DNA from: Clostridiales bacterium UBA1770
Lineage (GTDB): Bacteria > Bacillota > Clostridia > Oscillospirales > CAG-272
DNA: 43,015 nucleotides
Reading direction: 5' to 3'
NCBI GenBank assembly: GCA_002315325.1
Contig: DCGU01000065.1
Span: 1-43,015, forward strand
In this document: one piece after another, positions 1 to 8,460 of the stretch
Numbering within the stretch: position 1 is the stretch's first letter
Layout of the letters: each line of letters begins with the position of its first letter
The notes under the pieces: model-generated
Told to the model about the DNA's origin: nothing
Database searches by the model: none
What the model saw: only the letters and a program-made list of their open reading frames with translations
Position numbers and translations under genes: made by a program

Positions 1-2
1 TT

Positions 3-30
3 TTGGAGATTAGGATAGATAAATTGTAAT
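3..30 (+). promoter_or_regulatory. Possible weak promoter of the small zinc-ribbon gene
   Basis: TTGGAG (3-8) and TGTAAT (25-30) are 16 bases apart, just upstream of a GGGGGAGAG ribosome binding site (about 35-43). Both hexamers deviate from consensus and the window begins here, so this is tentative. Confidence 0.3.
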
Positions 31-47
31 TTACGGGGGAGAGAAGA

Positions 48-278
48 ATGAAATGTCCGTATTGCGATAAAGAAATGGAGAATGGCTTTATTCAGGGGGC
101 AAAGGGTGTGTTTTTTTCGCCCGATCAAAAATTCTTATGGATTTGGAAAAATCCGTGGAACAAAAAAGACGTCAAGATAACGGACACTATGTGGGAGACT
201 TCTTCCCCGGCCTGTTATTGTTATGACTGCGAATGCCTGATTTGGAAAAAGGCATCCGACGAAACGCCAAACGCTTGA
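48..278 (+). CDS. Small zinc-ribbon protein, DUF6487-like
   Basis: A 76-residue protein that opens with a CPYC pair followed by KEMENGF and carries a second Cys pair (CYDCEC) near residues 59-63. This is the layout of a one-zinc ribbon and resembles the DUF6487 family of short clostridial proteins, which have no known function. The start follows a GGGGGAGAG site by a few bases. No signal peptide or membrane segment is visible, so it is probably cytoplasmic. It stands alone and is followed by a strong terminator, so the neighbours do not indicate a role. The family assignment comes from the N-terminal motif only. Confidence 0.6.
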   Translation: MKCPYCDKEMENGFIQGAKGVFFSPDQKFLWIWKNPWNKKDVKITDTMWETSSPACYCYDCECLIWKKASDETPNA

Positions 279-336
279 CAGTCCCCGATTTGTCTATAAG
301 CACTATACGACGAATGCCGGTTGTGCGGCAAACATA

Positions 337-367
337 AAAAAGCACTTGCGGTCGCAAGTGCTTTTTT
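337..367. terminator. Bidirectional intrinsic terminator
   Basis: A perfect stem AGCACTTGCG/CGCAAGTGCT (341-350 with 353-362) is flanked by an A-run on the left and a T-run on the right. It can end the small plus-strand gene and the convergent minus-strand glycosidase gene. Confidence 0.9.
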
Positions 368-377
368 TATGGAAAAT

Positions 378-2780
378 TTATTTTGCTTCGGTGATCCAAA
401 TCAGTTCAGAACCGACGTATTCAATCGTTACGTCCAGCCCGATGCTCATCAAATCGGCGCCCGTTGCGGTGCAGTTTTGCTCGGGACGGTCCTCAAATGT
501 TAACTGATAAGTTGTGTCGGCAAATAGACCGTCAAACGTCAGATGCACGACGTTACCGGGGGTTTCCGAAGGTTTGAACAAAAGGACCAAGCCCTTGATT
601 TCGTTTTTTGTGTCGGGGTCGGCGAACATGACGCCGTCAAAGTTGACACCGTCGGGACGCGGCAGAATGTGGTAGAGTTCCCCATCACGTACCAGCGGAC
701 GAACTTTTTCTGCGTAGAGGGCGGAATAGTGATGGTAATAATCCTCCAGTACGGTTTGCCCCGTCCAGGAGCCGAACATCGGCGAACCGAGCAGCATAGA
801 ACGGAAGCCCATATCCAACATGGTCCCCTTGAAATCAAAGCTTTCGGGAGCCGTGGTCGTTACGACGGGATAAAACGTTGAAACGTCGGGATTGAAGAAA
901 TCACAGTTGCTGGGTTCCTGCAGCTGCGCGGGATGAATGACGTAGGAACTGTCATAAAACGTTGTGCGCAAACTGAAATAATTCGCGCTGTCGTCGTTAT
1001 TGATCGATACGGCAAGCGTAGCCGTAAACAAATCCTTCATCGAGCCGCCGGATGAACAGGATTCATACCGGAAATTCGGCACGTTTTCATATAAATGCGT
1101 AACAATTTCACGGAAGCCGAACGTGGACCAATACATGACGTCGGTGCCGTTGGCTGTATGTCGATTTCGTTGATTGGAAGAGAAGACAATCGGATTGAAA
1201 TCTGTACGCCAAGTACCAATCTTGTTATCTGTGAAGAATTGTGTCAGCGCCTTTTTTAAATACGAAACGCATTCCACGTTGCCGAGGTCGGCACAGCGCC
1301 CCATACCGATGGCATTTAATGAATCCGAGAACCAGTCGGGATGTGTCACCGAATTGAACTCCCCGTATTGGTCGGTGGCGACCCCGTTCGCATTCAGCGT
1401 ATCGTGAAGCAATACGTAAACAGTCCAATTGATGCCTTGCTCTTGAAGATAGGCACCGTATTCTGCCATGGTCGTCAAATTGTTCATCGGTAGATACCAA
1501 GTGTCGCTCAACGCCCACGCACCTTCTCTGGAATTCCAAGAACTGACTTTTTCACTTTGCCACCAACCATAGTCCCACTTCAGGGATTCAACACCGTAGT
1601 TGTTCAGCCCCGCCATAACGTCCATCTGTGACAGCGGTTCGTTCGGATTGTCGCGCAGCGCGGCGGGAGCCTTACAATCGAAGAACCAATGCTTGAACAC
1701 GTTACTGCCGTCGTCAAGCGAGCCGTTGAAGGCACCGAGGTAAATGGAAGGGAATTGGAAGGCATCCCCTGTGTCAACAGGCGTTTGGAAAGCATTTCCT
1801 CGAACGGAGGCCCCTGTGTATTGGTTATCTTCAATTTCCAGGTCCAACTTACTGATTGCATCCATATCGACCGTGAAAGATATAGTATCTCCCACCGGAG
1901 TGGCAATCACACGGCCGGAAGACCATTCGAGTGCAACGTAAGCACCGCCCGTTTCCCCTGTCATATAGATCATGGGGAAGTAGCCGGACATGTTGAAACC
2001 GCCGAACGTCGTTACCCAGGCAACGGTAGGTTCATCCCCGTCTGTCAGACGCCGGCGATAGATGCCGGGCCCTTGGAAGTTATACGATTTATCGTCGGAT
2101 CTGACGTACCCCTCTGCCATACCGCTTTCCTTGGCAATTTGTACGACGTCGCCGACGTTGGAAAGCGTAATGGAGGCGAATGTGCCCGGAATGATTTGTA
2201 CGTTTACGTCGGAATCATTTGTGAAAGTGGAGCGTACTTCAATAGGGCCGTCAATAAGCGGGCGTGTCAGGAACGATACTTCAAGTCCGATACCGCTCGT
2301 GATGCCATAGGCTTTGCCGGAAAAACGAAACGTTACCGTGTATAAAGGCGTGCCGTTTTCGACACTTTCGGTGACGTCCACGTTCTTATATTTCCATGTG
2401 ATTTCTTTGGCCCCATTAGCTTCGGTCCAAACTGTCCCCGGCAGAGCAAAATCCGAATCGCCGGGCAGAAGTTCTTCACCCGTAAGCGTTGCGAAAGATT
2501 TGATGACCAGGTTGCTTTTTTGTCCTTCAACGACAAGTCTTACGTCGCCGGTCTCCAACGTTACTGTGTTTCCCTGCACCAGGGGAGCAACCGGTTCACG
2601 CAGCGGTTCTTCCGGATGTGTGTCCGTGGGTTCCGTATCCGGTTGATCGGTTTCACTGCTGATATCGGGTGTGTTATCCGCGTCCGGATTCGGTTTCTGT
2701 GTGTTGTCACCGCATGCGGTAAGCAGGCAGGTCAAAATAACAAGCAGGATGAGCAGGCATTGTTTCCAATAGATCATCAT
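378..2780 (-). CDS. GH36-like alpha-galactosidase, lipoprotein
   Basis: An 800-residue melibiase-superfamily enzyme, expected to release terminal alpha-galactose from plant oligosaccharides. The N-terminus is a lipoprotein signal: a hydrophobic run, then LTAC with Cys23, followed by an Asp/Glu/Pro/Thr-rich linker, so it is anchored on the outer face of the membrane. A beta-sandwich precedes the barrel. WRTDF holds the likely nucleophile Asp527, ESCSSGG is the GH36-type motif, and NNDD (Asp596/Asp597) is the likely acid/base region. I start at the first ATG of an ATG-ATG pair behind AGGAGGG; the second ATG is equally possible. It has its own strong promoter and is the only glycosidase here with an export signal. 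Substrate is inferred from family only; alpha-N-acetylgalactosamine or related sugars are possible. Confidence 0.8.
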   Translation of the reverse strand: MMIYWKQCLLILLVILTCLLTACGDNTQKPNPDADNTPDISSETDQPDTEPTDTHPEEPLREPVAPLVQGNTVTLETGDVRLVVEGQKSNLVIKSFATLTGEELLPGDSDFALPGTVWTEANGAKEITWKYKNVDVTESVENGTPLYTVTFRFSGKAYGITSGIGLEVSFLTRPLIDGPIEVRSTFTNDSDVNVQIIPGTFASITLSNVGDVVQIAKESGMAEGYVRSDDKSYNFQGPGIYRRRLTDGDEPTVAWVTTFGGFNMSGYFPMIYMTGETGGAYVALEWSSGRVIATPVGDTISFTVDMDAISKLDLEIEDNQYTGASVRGNAFQTPVDTGDAFQFPSIYLGAFNGSLDDGSNVFKHWFFDCKAPAALRDNPNEPLSQMDVMAGLNNYGVESLKWDYGWWQSEKVSSWNSREGAWALSDTWYLPMNNLTTMAEYGAYLQEQGINWTVYVLLHDTLNANGVATDQYGEFNSVTHPDWFSDSLNAIGMGRCADLGNVECVSYLKKALTQFFTDNKIGTWRTDFNPIVFSSNQRNRHTANGTDVMYWSTFGFREIVTHLYENVPNFRYESCSSGGSMKDLFTATLAVSINNDDSANYFSLRTTFYDSSYVIHPAQLQEPSNCDFFNPDVSTFYPVVTTTAPESFDFKGTMLDMGFRSMLLGSPMFGSWTGQTVLEDYYHHYSALYAEKVRPLVRDGELYHILPRPDGVNFDGVMFADPDTKNEIKGLVLLFKPSETPGNVVHLTFDGLFADTTYQLTFEDRPEQNCTATGADLMSIGLDVTIEYVGSELIWITEAK

Positions 2781-2808
2781 TGTACCCTCCTCGGTTGAAG
2801 ATGAGTTT

Positions 2809-2837
2809 ATTTTACCGCATATATATCGGTATGTCAA
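2809..2837 (-). promoter_or_regulatory. Sigma-A promoter of the GH36 lipoprotein gene
   Basis: On the minus strand TTGACA (2837-2832) and TAAAAT (2814-2809) are separated by exactly 17 bases. The start codon lies about 30 bases further on, after AGGAGGG, giving a leader of roughly 20 bases. Confidence 0.8.
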
Positions 2838-2900
2838 TGGAAATATAATAAAGGTTCAGCGTATCAATCGCAATGGAACCGTCGTGTGAACAAAACGTTC

Positions 2901-2967
2901 AGTCCACTTTTTCGAAAATAATCAACGTCGGCTTTTCTTTTTTGCCGATTTAGGATATAATGATAAC
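2901..2967 (+). repeat. Copy A of a duplicated hairpin-plus-promoter element
   Basis: This segment is a diverged copy of 6967-7031. Sixteen bases from GTCGGCTT and the last twelve, GATATAATGATA, are identical in both, with the same spacing between. The left half is a hairpin whose arms (AGTCCAC and GTCGGCT) still pair with one wobble and one mismatch. In copy B the same hairpin is a perfect terminator after a gene, but here no plus-strand gene ends upstream. TATAAT lies at 2956-2961 with TTTTCT 17 bases before it. Confidence 0.65.
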
Positions 2968-3285
2968 GACAAATCAGAATTCGGAGAGATGTTTCGTCAT
3001 GGTATCCGTTCTTTCAAGTATTTTGCTTTTTGACAGATTGCGGTTTTATGATACCATGATTGATGCTTTGCTGACGTATTTCCTGTTTTTTAAGAGGCTT
3101 GAAAGACAGTGATAAAAGGTATTCCGTATGATTTGAATTTCTCATAAAAACAGTATTCCGTTACTGTTTATCAGCCTAATGAACCGACAACAGAGCAGAC
3201 AAAAAGTACAGTTTTCTATGGAAAGCAATTTCATCATTGCGTTTTATATCCACTTATTAAAAAATAAACCAAAGGAGAATTGACT
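2968..3285. other. Intergenic leader region before the GH123-like gene
   Basis: About 320 bases without a convincing gene. It contains an exact 10-base inverted repeat, TCATGGTATC (2997-3006) and GATACCATGA (3050-3059), enclosing TTGACA (3030-3035) with TACCAT 16 bases later, a possible promoter. GTATTCCGT occurs twice (about 3119 and 3152). The second copy sits in a small hairpin, AACAGT/ACTGTT. A 37-codon open frame at 2999-3112 has no well-placed ribosome binding site. Confidence 0.45.
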
Positions 3286-4818
3286 ATGCGCTATGCATGT
3301 GTAGACGTCAGCGAATTCCTGTATCCGGATATCACCGAGTACCCCAGTGCCAAGAGCACCATGTCGCTGCTTGCACCGAGAAACAGCTATCTGTGCGGAC
3401 AGATTATGTTTACCGACGTGGAAGGGGATACGCTGAAAATCACCTGTGACGGTTGGAACCCCGAAATCTACGAAATGGTAGACGTTACCGTGGAACGTAA
3501 CCACGGGCTGGATGAAAACAATATGGCGCCTCACCAGCCGGAACGGGTTGCGCCGTATCAGCTGTACGACTGTTTGAAACCTGCCCGCGACGGTGTGATT
3601 ACCGTCAAGAATAAGGTCTGCGCCGTTTACTTCTCGGAACGTGTGGAAAAGGATGCCCCCGTCGGTATCCGCAACGCTGCCGTTTGCGCAGGTGACGTAA
3701 CCGTTCCCGTCACGCTGGAAATCAGTTGTGCCGTGGTGCCCGATGAAACGTTGACGGTGATTATGGGATACAGGCAGGGTACTGTCGCCGAGTATCACCA
3801 CGTTAAGTACGGTTCGCCCGAATTTGAACGCCTGGACGAACAGTATTTGAAGATGCTGCGCCGTTCCCATCAAAATATGCTCTATTGCCCGGGACCCACC
3901 GGAAAAAAGAACGACCTGGGCGAATGGGAATTCGATTTTTCAGCGATGGAATCCTTTATGAAGCGCACCATTGCGCTCGGCTATACCAAGTTCAATTTCG
4001 GTCTGGGCTACCGCAGGAGTTGGTCCGCCTCCGAAATTTTGGTGGCTGGACTATCCTCCATGAGTTTTGAATGCTATCAGTATCTTGCCAAGATGCTCCC
4101 CGCCTTGGTGCAATTTCTGGCCGACCGCGGGTGGAGTGACAAGTTCATTCTCGGCATTGCAGATGAACCCAACGAACATAACGCTACCGAATATCGTGCC
4201 CTCTGCGGTCTTGTCCGCAAACTGGCACCGTCCTTGAAACTGTTGGACGCCATGTCCTTCGGCCCCGTTCACGGTGCGATTGATATTTGGATTCCTTTGA
4301 ACAGCGAATATCAGACGCATCAAAAGGAATTTGAAATTTTCCGTTCCAACGGCGATGAGATGTGGTATTACGACTGCTGCGTTCCCCGCGGCAACGGCTA
4401 CATCAACCGTTACATGGACTATCCTTTACTGGCGACGCGGTATCATTTCTGGGCAAACTATTTCTATCATTTAACCGGGTATTTGCATTGGGCAGCAAAT
4501 GCGTATATGCCCGGCCAGGACCCCTTCAAGCAGAACTGTCCCGAACATCACAATGCCGACAGCGTCTGCTACCTGCCGGCGGGAGACACCCACGTGGTCT
4601 ATCCCGGTGACGGCGAGCCGTGGATGTCCGTCCGGCTGGAAAATCAGCGCGCCAGTGCGGAGGAATTCGAAATGCTGACAGCCCTTTCAAAGAAAGACAA
4701 GGCAAAGGCAGATGCAATTTGTACCTCCGTGTTCCGCAGTTTCAAGGACGTGGAGTACGATCCGCATGCTTTCCGCAAGGCAAGAAACGAACTCATCCGC
4801 GCATTTGAAACCGTATAA
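3286..4818 (+). CDS. DUF4091 / GH123-like glycoside hydrolase
   Basis: A 510-residue protein with an N-terminal beta-sandwich (about 1-170) and a TIM barrel carrying the DUF4091 signature. GIADEPNEHN contains the Asp293-Glu294 pair; in GH123 N-acetyl-beta-galactosaminidases such a pair acts by substrate-assisted catalysis, Glu as acid/base and Asp orienting the acetamido group. There is no signal peptide, so it acts in the cytoplasm, unlike many secreted family members. The ATG at 3286 follows AAGGAG by 8 bases; an in-frame TTG six bases earlier is less likely. A strong terminator follows. Membership in DUF4091 is fairly sure; activity on HexNAc is inferred, since many DUF4091 proteins are untested. 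Confidence 0.8.
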   Translation: MRYACVDVSEFLYPDITEYPSAKSTMSLLAPRNSYLCGQIMFTDVEGDTLKITCDGWNPEIYEMVDVTVERNHGLDENNMAPHQPERVAPYQLYDCLKPARDGVITVKNKVCAVYFSERVEKDAPVGIRNAAVCAGDVTVPVTLEISCAVVPDETLTVIMGYRQGTVAEYHHVKYGSPEFERLDEQYLKMLRRSHQNMLYCPGPTGKKNDLGEWEFDFSAMESFMKRTIALGYTKFNFGLGYRRSWSASEILVAGLSSMSFECYQYLAKMLPALVQFLADRGWSDKFILGIADEPNEHNATEYRALCGLVRKLAPSLKLLDAMSFGPVHGAIDIWIPLNSEYQTHQKEFEIFRSNGDEMWYYDCCVPRGNGYINRYMDYPLLATRYHFWANYFYHLTGYLHWAANAYMPGQDPFKQNCPEHHNADSVCYLPAGDTHVVYPGDGEPWMSVRLENQRASAEEFEMLTALSKKDKAKADAICTSVFRSFKDVEYDPHAFRKARNELIRAFETV

Positions 4819-4858
4819 TACGTAAATGGCTGCAATCGTTATCAAATTGCGCCGTATC

Positions 4859-4889
4859 GGGGGCACGTTAGGCGTGCCCCCCCTTTTTT
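4859..4889 (+). terminator. Intrinsic terminator after the GH123-like gene
   Basis: Stem GGGGGCACG/CGTGCCCCC (4859-4867 with 4873-4881), loop TTAGG, followed after CC by six T. Confidence 0.92.
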
Positions 4890-4933
4890 GTCGGCAAGGT
4901 AAAAATTTGTCCGGTTATTTTGTTACGCAGGTA

Positions 4934-4962
4934 TTGATAGTCGGGCGCAGATTGTGTACAAT
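4934..4962 (+). promoter_or_regulatory. Sigma-A promoter of the GH3 gene
   Basis: TTGATA (4934-4939) and TACAAT (4957-4962) are 17 bases apart. The predicted leader is about 80 bases long and contains the GC hairpin at 5021-5033 directly before the ribosome binding site. Confidence 0.8.
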
Positions 4963-5020
4963 AGCGTTTAGAAAAGGCTGTCGCCAACACTTTACGTGTT
5001 TTATGCTAAATCAATATAAA

Positions 5021-5033
5021 CCGCCGCAGGCGG
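5021..5033 (+). promoter_or_regulatory. Leader hairpin abutting the Shine-Dalgarno site
   Basis: CCGCC-GCA-GGCGG forms a 5-base GC stem whose 3' end is one base from the AAGGGGG ribosome binding site. The identical 13 bases occur at 10818-10830 before another gene, also touching its ribosome binding site. Function unknown. Confidence 0.5.
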
Positions 5034-5048
5034 CAAGGGGGATTAATT

Positions 5049-6947
5049 ATGACGTTTTTGGAACGAGCAAAAGAACTGGTATCACGCATGACCCTCGAGG
5101 AAAAAATCTCGCAAATGCAGTACAATTCACCGGCCATCGAGCGCCTCGGCATCCCCTTTTACTGTTGGTGGAACGAGTGCCTGCACGGTGTGGCACGGTC
5201 GGGTACTGCCACCGTCTTCCCGCAGGCCATCGGCATGGCTGCTTCCTTTGATCCCGCTATGCTGTATCGGGTGGCGACGGTGATCTCGGACGAGGCGCGT
5301 GCCAAATACAATGCCTATAAAAAGTTCGGGGATACGAACATTTACGAAGGGCTGACCTTTTGGTCGCCGAATATCAATATCTTCCGCGATCCCCGCTGGG
5401 GCCGCGGTCACGAAACCTACGGGGAGGACCCCTATTTGACGGGACGGATGGGCACAGCGTTTGTCAAAGGGCTGCAGGGCAGCGGCAAATACCGCAAGCT
5501 TGACGCCACGATTAAGCACTTTGCCGTGCACAGCGGCCCGGAGAGTCTGCGCCATTGCTTTGACGCGCAGGTCAATCAGAAAGACTTGTACGAAACCTAT
5601 CTTGCCGCCTTCAAGTACGTCATCGACCACGCCGATCCTTCCGCCGTGATGGGCGCCTACAACCGCGTCAACGGGGAACCGGCTTGCGGCAGTCCCACGC
5701 TGCTCGGCGATATTCTGTTTAAAGAATTCGGCTTTACCGGCTACGTCGTATCCGACGTCGGCGCCATTTCCGATATGAACGGCGGCCACAAGGTCACGGC
5801 GGATACGGCCGAAAGCGCCGCGCTTGCCATCAACAACGGCTGCTATTTGTTGGATGACAACGGCCCGGCTCCGTGGATTACCGAGGCCTACAAGCGGGGG
5901 CTGCTCACCGAGGAAACCATTACGGCCGGTGTGGAAAAACTGTACGAAACACGGTTCCGCCTCGGCACGTTCGATACCGACTGCGAATACGACAAGATCC
6001 CCTATGATATCATCGATTGTGAAGAGCACCGCGCTCTCAACCGCCAAGTGGCGCGGGAGAGTATGGTGCTGCTCAAAAACGACGGCATTCTCCCCCTGCG
6101 CAAAGATATGACGCTGGCCGTCATCGGTCCGAATGCCGATGACAAAAGCGTGCTGCTGGGCAACTACAACGGGGCGCCGTCCCGCTATGCCACGCTGCTC
6201 GGCGGCATTCAAAACGCCTCGCACGGGCGTGTGCTGTACAGCTGCGGCGCACACACGTACAGTGAAAACCCGCACATCCCCGAAAACGAACTGCGGGAGG
6301 CTGCCATCGTTGCCGCTAAAGCGGATGCGGTTATCTTGTGCGTGGGGCTGAACCCGTTTATCGAGGGCGAGGAAGGGGATGCTTCCGCTTCTATCAGTGT
6401 GAGCGGGGATAAACGCACCCTGGAACTGCCGCCGTTCCAACAGGCCCTGGTACAGACCGTTTGTGCGGTCGGCAAGCCCGTGATTTACGTCAACGTCAGC
6501 GGCAGCTGCCTCAATCTCTCCTATGCCAAAGAGCACGCGAATGCCATATTGCAATGCTTCTATCCCGGTGCCGAGGGCGGCAATGCCCTGGCCGATATTC
6601 TATTCGGCGATTATTCGCCGAGCGGCCGCTTGCCCGTCAGCTTCTACCGCAGCGTCGACGACCTGCCGCCGTTTGAAGATTACAGCATGGAAAACCGCAC
6701 CTATAAATTCTTCCGCGGTACCTGCGTCTATGATTTCGGGTTTGGTTTGACCTACTCCGATATCCGGGAAACGTGGCAGGATGCCAACATCGTGATGCTT
6801 ACGAACAACGGGCCGTACGATACCGACTATACCGTCCTGCAATTTGAGTATATCCCGCACAAGAGCCTTTGCGGTTTCCAAAAAGTCTTTTTGAAAAACG
6901 GCGAGACGCGCACGGTAACGTTCCCCGAAAAACAGGAAGAAAAATAA
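5049..6947 (+). CDS. GH3 beta-xylosidase/beta-glucosidase
   Basis: A 632-residue GH3 enzyme. WWNECLHG near residue 40 is typical of the xylan beta-xylosidase branch of the family. The catalytic nucleophile is Asp236 in VVSDVGA, and the EGEEGD stretch (439-444) in the second domain supplies the likely acid/base. The barrel (about 1-300) and alpha/beta sandwich are complete. The C-terminal FN3-like domain is short: the protein stops soon after the GFQKV...GET strand, while relatives usually run to about 700 residues. No signal peptide, so cytoplasmic hydrolysis of imported xylo- or gluco-oligosaccharides is likely. It has its own promoter and terminator. Exact sugar specificity cannot be read from the sequence. 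Confidence 0.88.
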   Translation: MTFLERAKELVSRMTLEEKISQMQYNSPAIERLGIPFYCWWNECLHGVARSGTATVFPQAIGMAASFDPAMLYRVATVISDEARAKYNAYKKFGDTNIYEGLTFWSPNINIFRDPRWGRGHETYGEDPYLTGRMGTAFVKGLQGSGKYRKLDATIKHFAVHSGPESLRHCFDAQVNQKDLYETYLAAFKYVIDHADPSAVMGAYNRVNGEPACGSPTLLGDILFKEFGFTGYVVSDVGAISDMNGGHKVTADTAESAALAINNGCYLLDDNGPAPWITEAYKRGLLTEETITAGVEKLYETRFRLGTFDTDCEYDKIPYDIIDCEEHRALNRQVARESMVLLKNDGILPLRKDMTLAVIGPNADDKSVLLGNYNGAPSRYATLLGGIQNASHGRVLYSCGAHTYSENPHIPENELREAAIVAAKADAVILCVGLNPFIEGEEGDASASISVSGDKRTLELPPFQQALVQTVCAVGKPVIYVNVSGSCLNLSYAKEHANAILQCFYPGAEGGNALADILFGDYSPSGRLPVSFYRSVDDLPPFEDYSMENRTYKFFRGTCVYDFGFGLTYSDIRETWQDANIVMLTNNGPYDTDYTVLQFEYIPHKSLCGFQKVFLKNGETRTVTFPEKQEEK

Positions 6948-6966
6948 ATCTGTTCCGCAGCTTTTC

Positions 6967-7008
6967 AGCCGACTTTTTTAGAAAATAAAAAAGTCGGCTT
7001 TTCTTTTT
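6967..7008 (+). terminator. Intrinsic terminator after the GH3 gene
   Basis: Perfect 13-base stem AGCCGACTTTTTT/AAAAAAGTCGGCT (6967-6979 with 6987-6999), loop AGAAAAT, then TTTCTTTTT. It forms the left half of the duplicated element. Confidence 0.92.
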
Positions 7009-7027
7009 GGGCAAGATACGATATAAT
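6999..7027 (+). promoter_or_regulatory. Probable promoter of the GNAT gene
   Basis: TTTTCT and TATAAT with a 17-base spacer. The -10 is perfect, the -35 poor, and the -35 overlaps the last base of the upstream terminator stem. The same hexamers and spacing occur in copy A at 2933-2961. Confidence 0.5.
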
Positions 7028-7111
7028 GATACTAGTTTGAACGAATATAGAAATGATTGCCGCATACTGCATATTGTATATGGCAAAAACAGAAAGAATG
7101 CACCAAAGAAA

Positions 7112-7597
7112 ATGAAATTATCTTTTGAAGAATTAACGCATGACAATTTAACATATGCAAAAGCAATAGACCGGCAGGACGTCCCGGTGTCGTTTGTCGA
7201 TACGGCGGATACAATTATGGACGTCACGGATTACGGCGTCAGGCACAGGTGTATCGGTCATTCTTTTTTGGTCAAAGCGGACGACCGGTACGTAGGGCTG
7301 TTGCTGCTCGGCGAAGCAATCCCATGGGATACCGACCCGGTCGAGATGCAAAGGGAACCGTTTTACCGGCTGATGGGGTTTGTCATAGACAAAGCCTTCC
7401 GTTCCCGGGGACTTGGCGGCGAGATACTGGAGCGGGCAATTGAAGAGGTGTACAAAGACTTTGGCAAACGGTCCATCGCGTTGGGCTGCCATAAAGACAA
7501 CGTTAGGGCCGCAGAGTTTTACCAAAGACACGGGTTCAATAGAACAGGTACGTTTGCGGGAAATGATGAGTATTTTCTGAGAATCATACAAAAATAA
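7112..7597 (+). CDS. GNAT family N-acetyltransferase
   Basis: A 161-residue acetyltransferase of the GNAT fold. The acetyl-CoA binding loop is visible as RSRGLGGEIL after the VIDKAFR strand, and the C-terminal NVRAAEFYQRHGF motif is typical of the family. Acceptor substrate unknown. The ATG at 7112 begins the conserved part; an open frame extends upstream only to rare TTG codons and looks non-coding. The ribosome binding site is weak (CAAAGAAA). Preceded by a promoter-like site at 6999-7027 and followed 47 bases later by an alpha/beta hydrolase gene that may share its transcript. Confidence 0.8.
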   Translation: MKLSFEELTHDNLTYAKAIDRQDVPVSFVDTADTIMDVTDYGVRHRCIGHSFLVKADDRYVGLLLLGEAIPWDTDPVEMQREPFYRLMGFVIDKAFRSRGLGGEILERAIEEVYKDFGKRSIALGCHKDNVRAAEFYQRHGFNRTGTFAGNDEYFLRIIQK

Positions 7598-7644
7598 AAC
7601 GTTTTTTGTATCGATCAATCGTTATGTGAAAAGAGGAAAAGCTT

Positions 7645-8367
7645 ATGTATGCAGATGAATACGGTAAGCAAAACGAGCAGATTATCGTCATGCTGCACGG
7701 CGCATTTATTGTTCATACTTTCGGCCGTCAGTACGCTCTTGCAGAAAAATATCATTTGATTGTGCCGCATATTATGGGATACGGCAATCATACGGACCAA
7801 ACGTTCCGCACCGAAAGCGCTGTTGCTGAACTCGTACAGTATATTGCCGTTTTTGGGAAGCCGGTGACGCTGATCGGCTTTTCTCTCGGTGCACAGCTCG
7901 CCTACGAACTTGTTTGTAGGCGGCCCGACTTGTTTGAGCGGGCTATTATCATCAGTCCGTGGCTGCTCAAATCCGAGCAAGAAATGCCGCGTATATTGGA
8001 ACAAAATGAAAATCAGTTCCATAGCATGCAAAACAAAAGAAAATGCAGGCTGATTGCGTTCATGGCCGGATTGCCCAAAAAACAAAGGGCGGAGTTTGTC
8101 AATCAAATGCAGAACATGAGCATTGATACCGTGAAAAACTCCGTTGATAACGGTATTGTTTTGGACGATAGATTTCGTTCCGTTCAAATCCCGATTATTG
8201 CGTTGGCCGGCGGAAAAGAATACCCTGCCATTATTGAATCCGTCAAACGGATGGCTGCCGAAAATGAAAACTGCAGCTGTCAGATATGGCCCAAAGCCGC
8301 CCACAACGTTCCGCCTGTGTTTGCAAAACGTTTTAACGCATTAATCCATGCGGTGATGCAAAAATAA
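7645..8367 (+). CDS. Alpha/beta-hydrolase fold protein
   Basis: A 240-residue serine hydrolase. HGAF near residue 19 supplies the oxyanion hole, GFSLGA contains the nucleophile Ser80 at the elbow, and AAHNVP carries the catalytic His220. The acid is probably an Asp or Glu after the IALAGG strand but is not certain. No signal peptide. The start follows AAGAGGAAAAGC by a short spacer. Substrate unknown; the small size suggests an esterase or thioesterase-like enzyme. It probably shares a transcript with the GNAT gene. A weak hairpin, CGGCAC/GTGCCG (8378-8394), lies downstream and lacks a clear T-run. Confidence 0.8.
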   Translation: MYADEYGKQNEQIIVMLHGAFIVHTFGRQYALAEKYHLIVPHIMGYGNHTDQTFRTESAVAELVQYIAVFGKPVTLIGFSLGAQLAYELVCRRPDLFERAIIISPWLLKSEQEMPRILEQNENQFHSMQNKRKCRLIAFMAGLPKKQRAEFVNQMQNMSIDTVKNSVDNGIVLDDRFRSVQIPIIALAGGKEYPAIIESVKRMAAENENCSCQIWPKAAHNVPPVFAKRFNALIHAVMQK

Positions 8368-8460
8368 TCGTTTGGCACGGCACGGGGTGTGCCGTTGTGT
8401 GCTATATTTTCGATGCTCCGGGTAGATTGTCAACGAACCGTGAATCGGTGGAGGTTTAGC

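Larger units (their letters stand above)
6967..7031 (+). repeat. Copy B of a duplicated terminator-promoter element
   Basis: Similar along its full length to 2901-2967. It combines the GH3 terminator with a downstream TATAAT (7022-7027), 17 bases after TTTTCT (6999-7004), which probably serves the GNAT gene at 7112. Confidence 0.65.

Noticed and set aside
2999..3112. 37-codon open frame, hydrophobic, before the GH123-like gene
   Set aside because: GGAGAG lies too far upstream and the start is inside an inverted repeat. Composition is AT-rich and not gene-like.
5127..6554. Long open frame of 475 codons on the minus strand
   Set aside because: It lies wholly opposite the GH3 gene, has no family motifs and follows from that gene's codon bias.
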